Source: an uncultured Litorivicinus sp. (GTDB lineage Bacteria > Pseudomonadota > Gammaproteobacteria > Pseudomonadales > Litorivicinaceae). From it: a stretch of 64,000 bases of DNA. Shown piece after piece: positions 44,329-54,816 of the stretch (position 1 is the first letter of the stretch; each line of letters begins with the position of its first letter). The stretch spans positions 1-64,000 of the forward strand of contig CACECO010000007.1 of assembly GCA_902558075.1 (NCBI GenBank). Direction: 5' to 3'. The notes below the pieces were generated by a model. That model was not told where the DNA came from. It did no database searches and was given only the letters and a program-made list of their open reading frames with translations. Both the position numbers and the translations under genes were made by a program.

Positions 44329-45351
44329 TTAAAGAGCCGGGCTCGCACCCGGCATCAAGAATTCAACATCTGAGGTGTGTGCCGCCTGCATCATCTGCAG
44401 CGCGGTCTGTTTCACAGGCTTACCGCCAAATATGACATCATGAAGTGCGCTCAAAATGGGCATTGAGATATCGTCTTTACCGCACTGCTGATAGACCAAT
44501 CTGAGCGTATTCACCCCTTCAGCAACCTGACCAAGGACTGCTTCAGCCTCTTCAAGCGAAAATCCCTCAGCCAGAGCGCGCCCAACGCGAAAATTTCGTG
44601 ACAGTGGTGATACGCTGGTTACATATAAATCTCCGACGCCAGCAAGACCCAAGAAACTCAGGGGATTCCCCCCCATGTGGGCCGATAGTCGGGACATCTC
44701 AGCGAGCGCACGTGTGATCAGGAGCGCCTTGGTGTTTTGACCAACATCGAGGCCATCAGCAAGCCCTGCGGCGATGGCATATATGTTCTTCAACGCACCA
44801 CCCAGCTCAACACTGATCAAATCTTCGGAGCTGTAGAGACGAAGATATTTCGTAGCAAACGCATCACGGGCCAACTGTCGAACCTCTGAAGACTCGCTCG
44901 CTACGACTGATGCGGTCAGATGACGTTGCGCAATTTCATGAGCTAAATTTGGCCCCGATAACACTCCAACTGGAAAATTAGGCAAGCGCTCACTAAGCAC
45001 CTGACTCATCAATTTAAATCCATCTGCTCGAATACCTTTAGTGGTGGATAGAAGTGGTACACCAGGATCTATAACATGTGCCAATTCCTGACAGATAGCA
45101 TCCATCGAACTCGAGGGTACGGATAAAAGAACAAGATCTGCCCCCGATATGACGGCTGACAAATTATTTGATGCGAGTATTGACGCGTGAAGCTCAAGAT
45201 CAGGGTGATACCGCGGATTACGATGCAACGTATTGATTGAATGCACCATTTCTTCACGACGTGCGTACATTTTGACGTCGCACTCGTTGTGGGCGGCGAT
45301 GTCTGCGAGAACGGTACCGAAGCTTCCCGCTCCGATTATAGCTACCTGCAT
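44329..45351 (-). CDS. gpsA: NAD(P)+-dependent glycerol-3-phosphate dehydrogenase
   Basis: GpsA makes sn-glycerol 3-phosphate from dihydroxyacetone phosphate for phospholipid synthesis. The 340-residue protein has the N-terminal GAGSFGTVLA motif, STTKGIR, LSGPNLAHEIA, the catalytic Lys in GGALKNIYAIAAG and the substrate segment LAGVGDLYVT, SRNFRVG. It follows selO by 9 nt on the same strand. Its stop codon is directly next to the stop of the convergent DAHP synthase gene. Confidence 0.96.
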   Translation of the reverse strand: MQVAIIGAGSFGTVLADIAAHNECDVKMYARREEMVHSINTLHRNPRYHPDLELHASILASNNLSAVISGADLVLLSVPSSSMDAICQELAHVIDPGVPLLSTTKGIRADGFKLMSQVLSERLPNFPVGVLSGPNLAHEIAQRHLTASVVASESSEVRQLARDAFATKYLRLYSSEDLISVELGGALKNIYAIAAGLADGLDVGQNTKALLITRALAEMSRLSAHMGGNPLSFLGLAGVGDLYVTSVSPLSRNFRVGRALAEGFSLEEAEAVLGQVAEGVNTLRLVYQQCGKDDISMPILSALHDVIFGGKPVKQTALQMMQAAHTSDVEFLMPGASPAL

Positions 45352-45360
45352 GCGAAATCC

Positions 45361-46785
45361 CTAGGAACTACAGCTGAGATGATACGGAGCGGTCTGATCA
45401 GGAGGCGTGCGCCCCAGTTCGATCGCGATTTGACATGGCTCGTTGAGTCCTCGATGGATCGCCTGACGAATTGACTGAACCAACGATTCTTCTCCTCGCT
45501 CTGTCCGCTGAATAACTTGATCAAGTAACCAATGACTCAACATCCAGACCGGCGCTTTTTGGCGCGCTTCTGAAAGAAACGACCGATCCAACATTTCAGA
45601 CCACCTCACACGAAGTTGATCGAGCTGCGCTAGCCCCTCGGACGACTTGGAAAGACCGCTGAACGAATCATCAAACATAGATGCGAACATTTCCGGATAA
45701 AACATACAAGACCCTGACCAGTAGTCTTTAAGACTATTAACGAGTTCTGGAAGCTCCTCATGGGTCGGATCAATTGCAAGCCGACTCGCCATTTCTGCCC
45801 AGTAGTACTCTCGGTATTTGTCTGGAAATTCATCCAACAAAGCACGTAACGTCTCCACAGGCACAAACGGAGTTAAGGTTTCCGCCAAACATCCTAAATT
45901 CCAGTGCATCACTCGTGGCTGTTGACCATAAGCGTATCGACCATGTTGGTCTGTATGGTTAATGACATAATAATCACGATAAGCCATCAAGAACCCATAA
46001 GGTCCGTAATCTAGGGTCTCACCCGATAAGGCGGTATTGTCTGTATTCATCACACCATGAACAAACCCAACCGCCATCCATTTTGCAACAAGCTTCGCTG
46101 AGCGATCGATATAGCGCCCAAACACCTCTTCGAATCGACTGGATAATCCCTCCAAATCCCGATCCAACTGAATAATCGCAAATTCAATCAATTCGCCAAG
46201 CGCTTGATACGACTTGTGATGATAGAAGTGCTCAAAATGACCAATCCTCAAATGGCTCTTCGCAAGACGAGTCAAAGTTGCGCCACGCTCGAGAATTTCT
46301 CTCTGAACCGGAGTATCTGAAGCAATCAGTGTCAACGCGCGCGTCGTCGGTAGCCCAAGTGCGTGCATATATTCAGAGCCCAAATATTCACGAATCGCAC
46401 TTCTTAGAACTGATCGCCCGTCGCCAAATCGTGAATATGGTGTTTTTCCAGCACCCTTGAGGTGCCATTCAAACCCAGCGCATTCACCGAGGTATAGCCC
46501 TCGTCCATCACCTAATTGGCCCGCCCATTGGCCAAACTGGTGACCACTGTAGACCTGTGCGATGGGGTCCCATCCATCAAGAGGAGAGCCACCTGCAAAT
46601 GCCTCGAGAGTTTGTGGGTTCTCAATATCAAGTCGGAGTCCCATTTCTTCGAGTAGATCCTCGTTGATATCGATCCATCTCGGATTCGACAAAGCCGATG
46701 GAGACACCTTTGCATAAAAGATGTCTTCACTCAGCATCGTGAACGGAGAGGACCAGTTAAGCGGCTGTCTCGCCATGCGATCCAT
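45361..46785 (-). CDS. selO: Protein adenylyltransferase SelO (YdiU)
   Basis: SelO is a pseudokinase-fold enzyme that transfers AMP from ATP to protein hydroxyl groups and is linked to redox stress. The 474-residue protein (E. coli 478) has the conserved [33 protein letters not shown] and [18 protein letters not shown] segments. It ends SCSS: Cys472, third from the end, occupies the place of the selenocysteine of eukaryotic SelO. The start is ATG 46785, or ATG 46776 three codons later. The 5' end overlaps the helicase gene by 29 bp on the same strand. Confidence 0.95.
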   Translation of the reverse strand: MDRMARQPLNWSSPFTMLSEDIFYAKVSPSALSNPRWIDINEDLLEEMGLRLDIENPQTLEAFAGGSPLDGWDPIAQVYSGHQFGQWAGQLGDGRGLYLGECAGFEWHLKGAGKTPYSRFGDGRSVLRSAIREYLGSEYMHALGLPTTRALTLIASDTPVQREILERGATLTRLAKSHLRIGHFEHFYHHKSYQALGELIEFAIIQLDRDLEGLSSRFEEVFGRYIDRSAKLVAKWMAVGFVHGVMNTDNTALSGETLDYGPYGFLMAYRDYYVINHTDQHGRYAYGQQPRVMHWNLGCLAETLTPFVPVETLRALLDEFPDKYREYYWAEMASRLAIDPTHEELPELVNSLKDYWSGSCMFYPEMFASMFDDSFSGLSKSSEGLAQLDQLRVRWSEMLDRSFLSEARQKAPVWMLSHWLLDQVIQRTERGEESLVQSIRQAIHRGLNEPCQIAIELGRTPPDQTAPYHLSCSS

Positions 46786-47995
46786 CTAAGAGAGATTCAG
46801 GGGCCTGCTCACAGGGAAGTTGACGACCGATAAACTCTTCGATTTCGGGAAGCAAAAATGAGTCGTCCTCACAAGCAAAGCTGATGGACGTCCCTTCGCT
46901 TCCTGCCCGACCGGTCCGCCCAATTCGATGCACATAATCTTCCGGATCTTCAGGTAGCGTGTAATTGATAACATGGCCGACACCATCAATATGGATACCT
47001 CGCCCTGCGACATCAGTTGCGACCAAGATCCGTATTTTACCCTCTTTAAAGCGATCAAGGGTTTGGATTCGCTTGCGTTGTGGTACCTCGCCACTTAGTA
47101 GTGCTGCGTCGATCCCGTCTTTGATCAGTCGATCGACAAGATCTCTGCATAGATCTCGACGGTTCGCGAACACCATGACTTTATGAAGATCACGCGAGTT
47201 AATCACATTCTTAAGTAGTTGGTACTTCGTCTCAGCCGTGGTGATGTATACGATCTGCTCGACCGTTTCTGTCGTGACTTGTTCAGGCTCAATTTCGATT
47301 CGAGTTGGCTCGAAGGTCCAACGATCAGACAGTTCAATAATTTGCGGAGTAAAGGTCGCAGAAAATAGAAGGGTTTGACGTAGTTCTTTCCTCGGACAAG
47401 CGCGAACAATCCGACGCACATCTGGCATAAATCCCATATCCAACATGCGATCAGCTTCGTCCAACACCAAAACCTCAATTTTACGTAAATTGATTTCATT
47501 CTGGCCAAGGAAATCGATCAATCGACCAGGCGTTGCAACCATTATATCGCAAGCTGATTGCCTCAGGTCGTCGCGCTGTTTTTGATAATCCATGCCGCCG
47601 ACAATGGAAACTACCAACAATCGCGAATATCTGCACAAGTTTTCCGCATCTTTCGCTATTTGCACTACAAGCTCTCGCGTCGGTGCGAGAATCAGTGCAC
47701 GAGGAGTACCCGTCCGCCGCTTGCCATCGATGGGTTCTCTTAAAAATGTATCTATGATCGAAATAAGGAAAGCAGCAGTTTTACCTGTTCCTGTCTGCGC
47801 CTTTGCAACAATATCCTCACCATCCAATACAACTGGCAACGATTCGCTTTGGATTGGACTTGCATACCGAAATCCAAGATCTGCGATTGCATGCATCAAG
47901 GCTTTTGGTAAACCCAGGTCATGAAACCGTGTTTTACCCTCTTCTGGTGCAACACTAAAGGATTTCAAATCCCATGTGGTATTTGTGTCAGTCAT
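46757..47995 (-). CDS. DEAD-box RNA helicase, RhlB/RhlE-like
   Basis: The 412-residue protein has all DEAD-box motifs: the Q motif region ([19 protein letters not shown]), Walker [63 protein letters not shown] and [10 protein letters not shown]. It lacks the long C-terminal extensions of DeaD or SrmB, which points to an RhlB- or RhlE-like role in RNA decay or ribosome assembly. I use ATG 47995 with GAGGGAG directly upstream; a TTG four codons earlier is open. A short ACTTGT/ACAAGT inverted repeat lies near that site. Confidence 0.92.
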   Translation of the reverse strand: MTDTNTTWDLKSFSVAPEEGKTRFHDLGLPKALMHAIADLGFRYASPIQSESLPVVLDGEDIVAKAQTGTGKTAAFLISIIDTFLREPIDGKRRTGTPRALILAPTRELVVQIAKDAENLCRYSRLLVVSIVGGMDYQKQRDDLRQSACDIMVATPGRLIDFLGQNEINLRKIEVLVLDEADRMLDMGFMPDVRRIVRACPRKELRQTLLFSATFTPQIIELSDRWTFEPTRIEIEPEQVTTETVEQIVYITTAETKYQLLKNVINSRDLHKVMVFANRRDLCRDLVDRLIKDGIDAALLSGEVPQRKRIQTLDRFKEGKIRILVATDVAGRGIHIDGVGHVINYTLPEDPEDYVHRIGRTGRAGSEGTSISFACEDDSFLLPEIEEFIGRQLPCEQAPESLLDGSHGETAA

Positions 47996-48056
47996 GCTCC
48001 CTCGCAACTTGTGGTGGAAATAACAAGTCTACACGAGGGATCAATCGCGGTGTAAA

Positions 48057-49235
48057 TTAACGTTCGATGGCGAGAGCAACTCCCTGACCACCCCCGATAC
48101 ACAATGTCGCGAGACCTTTCTTCGCATCTCGCTTGATCATTTCGTGAATTAAGCTCACAAATACGCGACACCCCGATGCTCCGATCGGGTGACCGATTGC
48201 AATTGCTCCACCATTAACGTTAACTTTCGAGGTGTCCCAACCGAGGCCCTTATTGACCCCAATCGCCTGGGCTGCGAATGCTTCATTGGCCTCCACAAGA
48301 TCAAGCTCCTCATGCGTCCACCCTGCTTTTTTAAGGCACTGCTCAGTGGCTGGAATCGGACCTGTCCCCATGATCTCCGGATCAACGCCTGCAGACGCAT
48401 AGGCTTTCACTTTCGCAAGGATCGGAAGGCCTAGCGCTTCGGCCTTCTCGACTGTCATCAACATGACGGCAGCAGCGCCATCGTTGATGCCTGATGCGTT
48501 CCCGGCAGTCACGGTACCCTCTTTTTCAAAGGCTGGACGTAGTTCGCTGAGAGCCTCAGCTGTTACTCCATCACGAATGAACTCATCAACTTTAAACTCA
48601 ACTGGATCCTTCTTACGCTGAGGAACTATCACTGGAACGATTTCATCGTCAAACCGACCCTCTGAACGCGCTTTCGACGCCTTGGACTGAGACGCTGCAG
48701 CGAATTCATCTTGCTCTTTACGCGATATGCCATACTTCCTGGCCACATTCTCCGCAGTCATCCCCATGTGATAACCGCCAAAGGTATCAGTCAGTCCATC
48801 CTTTAGCATAGTGTCGACAAGAGATGCATTTCCCATGCGGACACCATCACGAGAGCCAAGTAGCACATGACTGGATCTACTCATATTCTCCTGGCCACCT
48901 GCAATAACCACTTCGGCATCACCTAAAAGGATTGCCTGCACACCTAGACTCACTGCCTTTAAACCAGAACCACAGACTTTATTGATTGTCATAGCCGGGC
49001 AAGTCTCTGGCAGACCTCCGTTAATCGCTGCTTTGCGTGCTGGATTTTGTCCTTGACCAGCGGTCAGAACTTGGCCAAGAATCACCTCAGAGACCTCATC
49101 CACAGATAAACCGGTATCTGCAAGTACGTGACGGATTACAGTTGCCCCTAATTCGTCTGCTGATACCGATGCAAGCGATCCAGCAAAATTCCCAACAGCC
49201 GTTCGTTTGGCGGCAACAATCGCAACTTGTGACAT
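48057..49235 (-). CDS. Acetyl-CoA acetyltransferase (thiolase)
   Basis: The 392-residue thiolase has the acyl-binding Cys88 in NKVCGSGLKAV, the His349 motif GGAIAIGHPIGASG and the second active Cys379 in CIGGGQGVA. Length and motifs match biosynthetic acetyl-CoA acetyltransferases (AtoB/PhaA), which condense two acetyl-CoA. No phaB, phaC or bdh gene is adjacent, so the pathway (butyrate-type breakdown, polyester or ketone use) is open. It lies between dinG (5 nt) and the helicase on the same strand. Confidence 0.93.
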   Translation of the reverse strand: MSQVAIVAAKRTAVGNFAGSLASVSADELGATVIRHVLADTGLSVDEVSEVILGQVLTAGQGQNPARKAAINGGLPETCPAMTINKVCGSGLKAVSLGVQAILLGDAEVVIAGGQENMSRSSHVLLGSRDGVRMGNASLVDTMLKDGLTDTFGGYHMGMTAENVARKYGISRKEQDEFAAASQSKASKARSEGRFDDEIVPVIVPQRKKDPVEFKVDEFIRDGVTAEALSELRPAFEKEGTVTAGNASGINDGAAAVMLMTVEKAEALGLPILAKVKAYASAGVDPEIMGTGPIPATEQCLKKAGWTHEELDLVEANEAFAAQAIGVNKGLGWDTSKVNVNGGAIAIGHPIGASGCRVFVSLIHEMIKRDAKKGLATLCIGGGQGVALAIER

Positions 49236-49240
49236 AGGAC

Positions 49241-51361
49241 TTATTCCTCAATGAATTGAAACGCAGGCAGTTCTTTTAACAGGCTTTGGCCCCAACGGGT
49301 ATTCACTAAACGGCGATCAAGCATCGTCACCTGACCCGTATCTGTTTCAGAGCGTATCAAACGGCCGACTGCTTGCCGTAATCGAATCGTTGCAGATGGC
49401 AGCGATAATTCATTAAACGGATCGCGACCCTGTCTTTTAATATATTCCGCCAATGTCGCCTCTCGAGGATCATCAGGTGGCTGGAATGGCAACCGCGTAA
49501 TCACAACCTCATTCGCTAAATCACCAGGCAAATCAATTCCTTCTGCCATACTTTGCAAGCCAAATATAATTGATATCGTCCCTTGGTTGCGGCGCTTTGC
49601 ATGCTCTTGGAGAAGAAGTGCCAAAGGCTTTTGACCCTGAACCAAGGTGACTTTTCGAACAGCCTCTTCTAATAACTCTTCGACTTGAAAACAGAGGCGC
49701 CAGCTTGTGAACAGCACGAGAATTCCGATTTGGTCTTTTATGCGTGTCTTTAAATATCGCGCAATACGTTCAGCATGCGCTTGATCATCGCGTGGGTCAC
49801 CTGAGCACTTTGGGATCACCAAACGCCCCTGCGACTGATAATGGAATGCACCATCGACAATCAATCCAGAATTGACGGGAACACCCAAGGTTCGTGCCGG
49901 GATCTCAAATCCTCCCTGATGCGCAAGCGTTGCAGATGTCAAGACGCATGCCCCGATCTTTCCCCAAAGAGCTCCTGCTAATGCGTCAGCAGGCTCCATA
50001 GGGCTGACCCAAAACTCAAGATCTGTTGGGTCGTCAGGTATCGCATTCCGAACATCCTGACCAACGCGGAGCCATCGTGCATCACCACTCTCGGTCGCAT
50101 CATTAGAAAAAGCAGCGATAAGCTCTGGAATTGCCTCGAGACGCCCTAAAGCCGTCGATATTTGCTCGGATAATAACTCTGCATCTGTTTCAGACATCAG
50201 GTCTGAGTCACTGAAGGATATGAGTGATTTCAGCCAATCACGAACTTTCTGAATACGTGATAGCGTCGTTGTAACCGGTTCAAACCCGTCGGTCGTCGCG
50301 GCGAAGCTTTCTGATAATTGCAGCCTATAGCGGGAACCACCATTTTGAAACGCGAAAACAGTGTCTGGTAGGTTCTCGAGCTTTTCGAGACAGCTTTTTC
50401 CCCAATTCGCCAAGATGTGTCCAAACCCTTCGAGCGGCTCTGACAGGCGGCTGACTTCGTTTGCAATTCGATGATCGGCCGGAAGCATTCCCTGCAAAGT
50501 TGAAATGATCCGCTCGATTGTCTTAATCGCACCTAAACTTTGGGCAATTCGACAGTGCGCCGTAAATTGGTCTGAGGCGACACGGGCTAGCTGATGCGCC
50601 TCATCAATAACCAGTATCAGTCGTTCTAGCGGAGGCAAAATGACTCCACCACCGAGCTTTAAATCGGACATGAGCAAGTCATGATTAATGACAAGCAGGT
50701 CCGCATCCAACCATGAATCGCGCTCATTAAAATAGGGGCAGCCTTTGAAATGTCGGCAACTGCGGCCCTGACATCGCCGGTGATCGGTTGTTATTGCAGT
50801 CTTCACTGAATCCGAAATCACTTGAGGGATTTGATCCATATCTCCGATCCATCGACCTTCGGCCCAAGCCTTTGCCAAATCGGACACAACATCCTTGTCA
50901 TCAGAATCGAGGATAAGTGCCAGTTCATCCGGATAGATAGCCTGACCATCAGTCAGCGTTTCGAGCGCAGCCTCCAGACGAACTGGACACAAATACCGAC
51001 GACGACCTTTAGCCAGGGCGAAGGATAACATCAGCCCCGTTGAATCGATCAGGTCAGGAATATCTTTTTCGATTAATTGAGTCTGAAGGGAAACAGTTGC
51101 CGTTGAAATGACCAGCGGCATTTCACGGTGCATTGCATCAGGAAGCGCACCGATCAGATAGGCGAGCGTTTTTCCAGTACCGGTACCCGCCTCAATCAAG
51201 CCGATCGGTGCAGAGTCGCGTTCGCCGATTCTTGATAGAATACGTGCCACTTCAGCAATCATCTGTTTTTGACCAAGCCGAGGCTTCAAGTGCTTGGCTT
51301 CGAGAAAGTCGCTATACAGTGCCTGAATGCTTTGTTTAGTACTGGGTGAAATTGCTGTCAC
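49241..51361 (-). CDS. dinG: ATP-dependent DNA helicase DinG
   Basis: DinG is an XPD-like 5'-3' helicase that unwinds R-loops and D-loops. The 706-residue protein (E. coli 716) has Walker A EAGTGTGKT with Lys64, four cysteines for a [4Fe-4S] cluster (Cys125, Cys197, Cys202, Cys208), DEAH at 253-256 and the late helicase motif LRQAVGRLIRSETD. The start is GTG, divergent from the inositol monophosphatase gene with 44 nt between them. The thiolase starts 5 nt after its stop. Confidence 0.95.
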   Translation of the reverse strand: MTAISPSTKQSIQALYSDFLEAKHLKPRLGQKQMIAEVARILSRIGERDSAPIGLIEAGTGTGKTLAYLIGALPDAMHREMPLVISTATVSLQTQLIEKDIPDLIDSTGLMLSFALAKGRRRYLCPVRLEAALETLTDGQAIYPDELALILDSDDKDVVSDLAKAWAEGRWIGDMDQIPQVISDSVKTAITTDHRRCQGRSCRHFKGCPYFNERDSWLDADLLVINHDLLMSDLKLGGGVILPPLERLILVIDEAHQLARVASDQFTAHCRIAQSLGAIKTIERIISTLQGMLPADHRIANEVSRLSEPLEGFGHILANWGKSCLEKLENLPDTVFAFQNGGSRYRLQLSESFAATTDGFEPVTTTLSRIQKVRDWLKSLISFSDSDLMSETDAELLSEQISTALGRLEAIPELIAAFSNDATESGDARWLRVGQDVRNAIPDDPTDLEFWVSPMEPADALAGALWGKIGACVLTSATLAHQGGFEIPARTLGVPVNSGLIVDGAFHYQSQGRLVIPKCSGDPRDDQAHAERIARYLKTRIKDQIGILVLFTSWRLCFQVEELLEEAVRKVTLVQGQKPLALLLQEHAKRRNQGTISIIFGLQSMAEGIDLPGDLANEVVITRLPFQPPDDPREATLAEYIKRQGRDPFNELSLPSATIRLRQAVGRLIRSETDTGQVTMLDRRLVNTRWGQSLLKELPAFQFIEE

Positions 51362-51405
51362 TTAACTATCTTTATTGTGCGAAATGCTGAGTGTAGGGGA
51401 TTTTA

Positions 51406-52206
51406 ATGAAGACGTCTGATATCGCGAAGCAAGCTGTTCGCCTGGGTGGTCGAAAGGCACTGGAATTTTTCACCAACAGGGATCAACTCAATGTCGATGT
51501 AAAAGGACCTCAAGACTACGTCAGCGAGGCAGATTGCAGAGTTGAAGCGATCATGATCGATTTTCTACAAAGCCACTTTCCAGACGATGGATTTCTTGGT
51601 GAAGAATCAAGCGAAATCAAACAGGCGAAACAGTGGGTAATCGATCCCATTGATGGAACAACTAACTTTATTCGAGGACTCCCTTATTTTTGCACCACTC
51701 TGGCGCTGGTTGAGAGTGAACGAGTCATCGGCGGCTGGATTTTTGATCCCACACGAGACGAGCTTTATGAAGCAAATCTTGGATACGGCGCATACTGCAA
51801 TGGTCAGCGTCTTCAGCCGAACTGGCGACACAGTTTTTCGACTGGACTGGTGGGTATCTGCCACAGCTCAAGACTCACAGCGAGGGAACTCGCTAGTCGC
51901 ATCATAGGAGCACTCGAGCGGGGTGCCATCTTGAGACAACCGGGTGCAGCGGCACTCATGCTGTGTGATCTGGCTGCTGGACGACTTGATGTTTTATATG
52001 ACCAGCATCTAAAACCCTGGGATTCAATTGCAGGCTTACTAATTGCTCATGAGGCTGGCGCAATCGTCAGCGACTATCTCGCACACTCAGACTGGCGAAC
52101 GGTTCCACAGATCACGTTTGCTTCAGGACCGGAAATCTATTCTGAAGTACTCGAGCTTTGGTCAGAGGCGACCAACATTCCGCTATTAGCTAACACCCGA
52201 GATTAG
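51406..52206 (+). CDS. suhB: Inositol-1-monophosphatase family protein SuhB
   Basis: The 266-residue protein has the lithium-sensitive phosphatase motifs: GEESSE near residue 66, WVIDPIDGTTNFIRGLPYF near 78 and KPWDSIAGLLIAHEAG near 205. E. coli SuhB also binds RNA polymerase and NusG in ribosomal RNA antitermination, and this length matches SuhB. GGGGA lies six bases before the ATG. The stop overlaps the convergent lipoprotein gene by 4 bp. Confidence 0.92.
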   Translation: MKTSDIAKQAVRLGGRKALEFFTNRDQLNVDVKGPQDYVSEADCRVEAIMIDFLQSHFPDDGFLGEESSEIKQAKQWVIDPIDGTTNFIRGLPYFCTTLALVESERVIGGWIFDPTRDELYEANLGYGAYCNGQRLQPNWRHSFSTGLVGICHSSRLTARELASRIIGALERGAILRQPGAAALMLCDLAAGRLDVLYDQHLKPWDSIAGLLIAHEAGAIVSDYLAHSDWRTVPQITFASGPEIYSEVLELWSEATNIPLLANTRD

Positions 52207-52859
52207 AAACCGACTGGTAGGAAGATGATAGAGGCAGCTCCGCGGGCAACAGCGTTTAGCGTTCGTTGATCTTTGTTCGCAAGTGCTGTCGATAATGCAT
52301 CCTGTAAGCCGATCATTTCACCCATCAATTGAGAGTAGGATGCGTTTAATATCTGATCTTGGATTCCGTCAGCATAGAGATAGGGCTTCCCCTCCGTGGT
52401 TCGCTTTGTTCGCAACAAATAGGCTGCAGTTTCAATGTTGCGAGCAGAATTATAAATAAACTGAGCGGTCGGTAGTTCGTCCAGCAAGAGAAATTCACGG
52501 CGATGATCAAAAGCATGATTCACCATCGATTGCAGACCCCCAACAAATGCGTAAACCCTATCGCCTGTAAAATCAGGATGAAACGCCATACGCACCAGCT
52601 GATCGGGCTTGAGACTATCAAATTCTTGTAAATTTAGCCGTGCTGCTTTGAGTTGTTCAACCCGGACTTCGATGGTGGTATTCGCCGGCAACTGAACAGG
52701 ATTCCGGCGGTAGAGCTTAACCAGTAATAGACCTAAGCTTTGATCAAGCTCGGCTCTAACAGCTTCCACAAAAAAGGCAGTGTCACTTTTGACGAGGTTC
52801 TTTACTTCGGGCGGTGCCTTAATCGGCACCGCACATGCAACCAGCACCAGGCTGATCAA
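52203..52859 (-). CDS. Putative lipoprotein of unknown function, start uncertain
   Basis: The frame from TTG 52859 encodes 218 residues and begins ISLVLVACAVP, which contains a lipobox ending at Cys. That version has no basic n-region. Continuing upstream in the same frame without a stop adds INRALCLTRLSIEL, which together give a normal lipoprotein signal peptide, but no ATG or GTG is available. The candidate starts are TTG 52859 and two ATT codons around 52902-52907, the second giving that extension, inside the end of htpG. The mature protein is soluble, with a repeated helical look (EVRVEQLKAARLNLQEF). I do not recognise a family. It follows htpG on the same strand. Confidence 0.7.
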   Translation of the reverse strand: MISLVLVACAVPIKAPPEVKNLVKSDTAFFVEAVRAELDQSLGLLLVKLYRRNPVQLPANTTIEVRVEQLKAARLNLQEFDSLKPDQLVRMAFHPDFTGDRVYAFVGGLQSMVNHAFDHRREFLLLDELPTAQFIYNSARNIETAAYLLRTKRTTEGKPYLYADGIQDQILNASYSQLMGEMIGLQDALSTALANKDQRTLNAVARGAASIIFLPVGF

Positions 52860-52879
52860 CAGCTCAATCGATAACCTCG

Positions 52880-54772
52880 TTAGACAGAGAGCTCTGTTAA
52901 TAATGCGTTCACCCGTTTGAGGTAACCAGGCGCATCATCCAGCTTGCCTTCGGCTCCGAGTTGCGCGTGGTCAAAGACCAACCGAGCGAGCTCGTTAAAG
53001 CGGCCCGTATCCGTTTCAGATTCTAACCGCTTTAGAAGCCCATGGTCAGTGTTGATCTCAAGAATCGGCTTAGAAACAGGCATTGCCTGTCCAGCAGCTT
53101 CCATGATTTGACGCATTTGTGGCCCCATATCGTGCTCAGTCAACACCAAGACAGCCGCAGAATCTGTCAGACGCACCGATGGCTTCACATCCTCCACTTC
53201 ATTGGAAAGTGCTTCTTTCATCCGCTTGAGGAGTTCCTTATGCGCTTTGGACTCCTTTTTTTTCTCTTTTTTCTCATCCTTGCCCTCGCCTGGAAGTTCT
53301 AGGCCGTCACGCGTCACGTCGACAAACTTGTGCTCTTTGTACTCCTGGAGGTGGCCCATCAGCCATTCATCGATACGATCAGAAAGTAGGAGCACTTCAA
53401 TGTCACGCTTCTTGAAGGCCTCAAGATAAGGAGACCCAAGCGCGTTGGTGTGCGACTCAGACACCAGATAGTAAATCTCTTTCTGTCCTTCGACCATGCG
53501 GCTAACGTAGTCCTCTGCCCCGACTTCCTGCCTCTCTGTATTGGTCCGGGTTGACGCAAATCGTAACAGTTTAGTGATGCGCTCTTTGTTTTGATAATCT
53601 TCTGCAGGCCCTTCTTTTAAACACTCACCGAAGGTTTCCCAGAATTTCTGATATTTTTCAGTATCGTCTTTCGCCAATTTCGCTAGCATATCCAATGCTC
53701 GACGCGTGACTGCAGACTTCATGGCCTCGACACGCGCGTCTTTTTGCAAGATTTCTCGGGAGACATTGAGACTCAAATCCGATGAGTCAACGACACCACG
53801 AATGAATCGTAAATATAGCGGCAGGAATTCCTCAGCACGATCCATAATAAATACACGCTGAACATACAACTTCAAACCACGTGGGCTCTCGCGATTCCAT
53901 AAATCGAAGGGAGCGCGTGCTGGTGCGTACAAGAGGCCGGTGTATTGACTTTTCCCCTCGACCTTGTGGTGACTCCAAGTCATTGGATCCTCGAAGTCGT
54001 GTGCGACGTGCTTATAGAATTCGTTATATTCCTCGTCAGTAATTTCAGTTCGAGGGCGAGTCCAGAGGGCAGTCGCCTGGTTAACCTGATCCCATTCAGA
54101 TGTCGTTTCTGAATCCTCATCTTTTTCGACTTCATTCTTCAGAAAGACAGGAATGGAAACATGATCCGAGTATTTGGTCACCAAATGCCGAATCCTGTAC
54201 AGTTCTCCAAACTCGCTCGCATCCTCCTTCAGCGTGAGGCGAATCTCAGTTCCACGATCAGACTTTTCAACATCTTTGATGGTGTATTGGCCATCACCGC
54301 TAGACGACCACTCGACCGCTTCTGTGGCGTCATTCCCGGCACGTCGAGTTCTGACGACCACACGATTGGCAACAATGAATGCGGAATAGAAACCGACACC
54401 GAATTGGCCAATCAAATTTGCATCCTGTTTCGAATCACCAGAGAGATTTTCAATGAATTCGGCAGTGCCAGACTTGGCAATGGTTCCTAAATTTTGGACC
54501 ACGTCATCTCGAGTCATCCCAATACCGTTATCAGCAATAACCAGCTCGTTTGTCTCTGGATCAATCAGAATGCGAACAGCCATCTCAGGGTCAGACTCCA
54601 TCAGGTCTGGTGCGTCCAAAGCTGAGAATCTGAGCTTATCACACGCATCGTTGGCGTTTGAAATTAACTCTCGCAGAAAGATTTCGCGGTTTGAATACAG
54701 AGAGTGCACCATCAGGTGCAACAGTTGTTTGACTTCCGTCTGGAATCCTAAAGTTTCTTCGTTTGCGGTCAT
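52880..54772 (-). CDS. htpG: Chaperone protein HtpG (Hsp90)
   Basis: HtpG is the bacterial Hsp90. The 630-residue protein has the N-terminal ATPase motifs: RELISNANDACDKLRF, IADNGIGM, IGQFGVGFYSAF and RGTEIRLTLK. The middle domain has SSDLSLNVSREILQ and the dimerisation domain follows. I use ATG 54772; the longest frame begins 12 nt upstream at GTG. A sigma-32-like promoter lies 45-72 nt upstream. It stands after sucD on the same strand but probably has its own transcript. Confidence 0.96.
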   Translation of the reverse strand: MTANEETLGFQTEVKQLLHLMVHSLYSNREIFLRELISNANDACDKLRFSALDAPDLMESDPEMAVRILIDPETNELVIADNGIGMTRDDVVQNLGTIAKSGTAEFIENLSGDSKQDANLIGQFGVGFYSAFIVANRVVVRTRRAGNDATEAVEWSSSGDGQYTIKDVEKSDRGTEIRLTLKEDASEFGELYRIRHLVTKYSDHVSIPVFLKNEVEKDEDSETTSEWDQVNQATALWTRPRTEITDEEYNEFYKHVAHDFEDPMTWSHHKVEGKSQYTGLLYAPARAPFDLWNRESPRGLKLYVQRVFIMDRAEEFLPLYLRFIRGVVDSSDLSLNVSREILQKDARVEAMKSAVTRRALDMLAKLAKDDTEKYQKFWETFGECLKEGPAEDYQNKERITKLLRFASTRTNTERQEVGAEDYVSRMVEGQKEIYYLVSESHTNALGSPYLEAFKKRDIEVLLLSDRIDEWLMGHLQEYKEHKFVDVTRDGLELPGEGKDEKKEKKKESKAHKELLKRMKEALSNEVEDVKPSVRLTDSAAVLVLTEHDMGPQMRQIMEAAGQAMPVSKPILEINTDHGLLKRLESETDTGRFNELARLVFDHAQLGAEGKLDDAPGYLKRVNALLTELSV

Positions 54773-54816
54773 CGTCCTAAACACTGTTTCGTTGATGAAT
54801 GAATGTTTGAATGACT

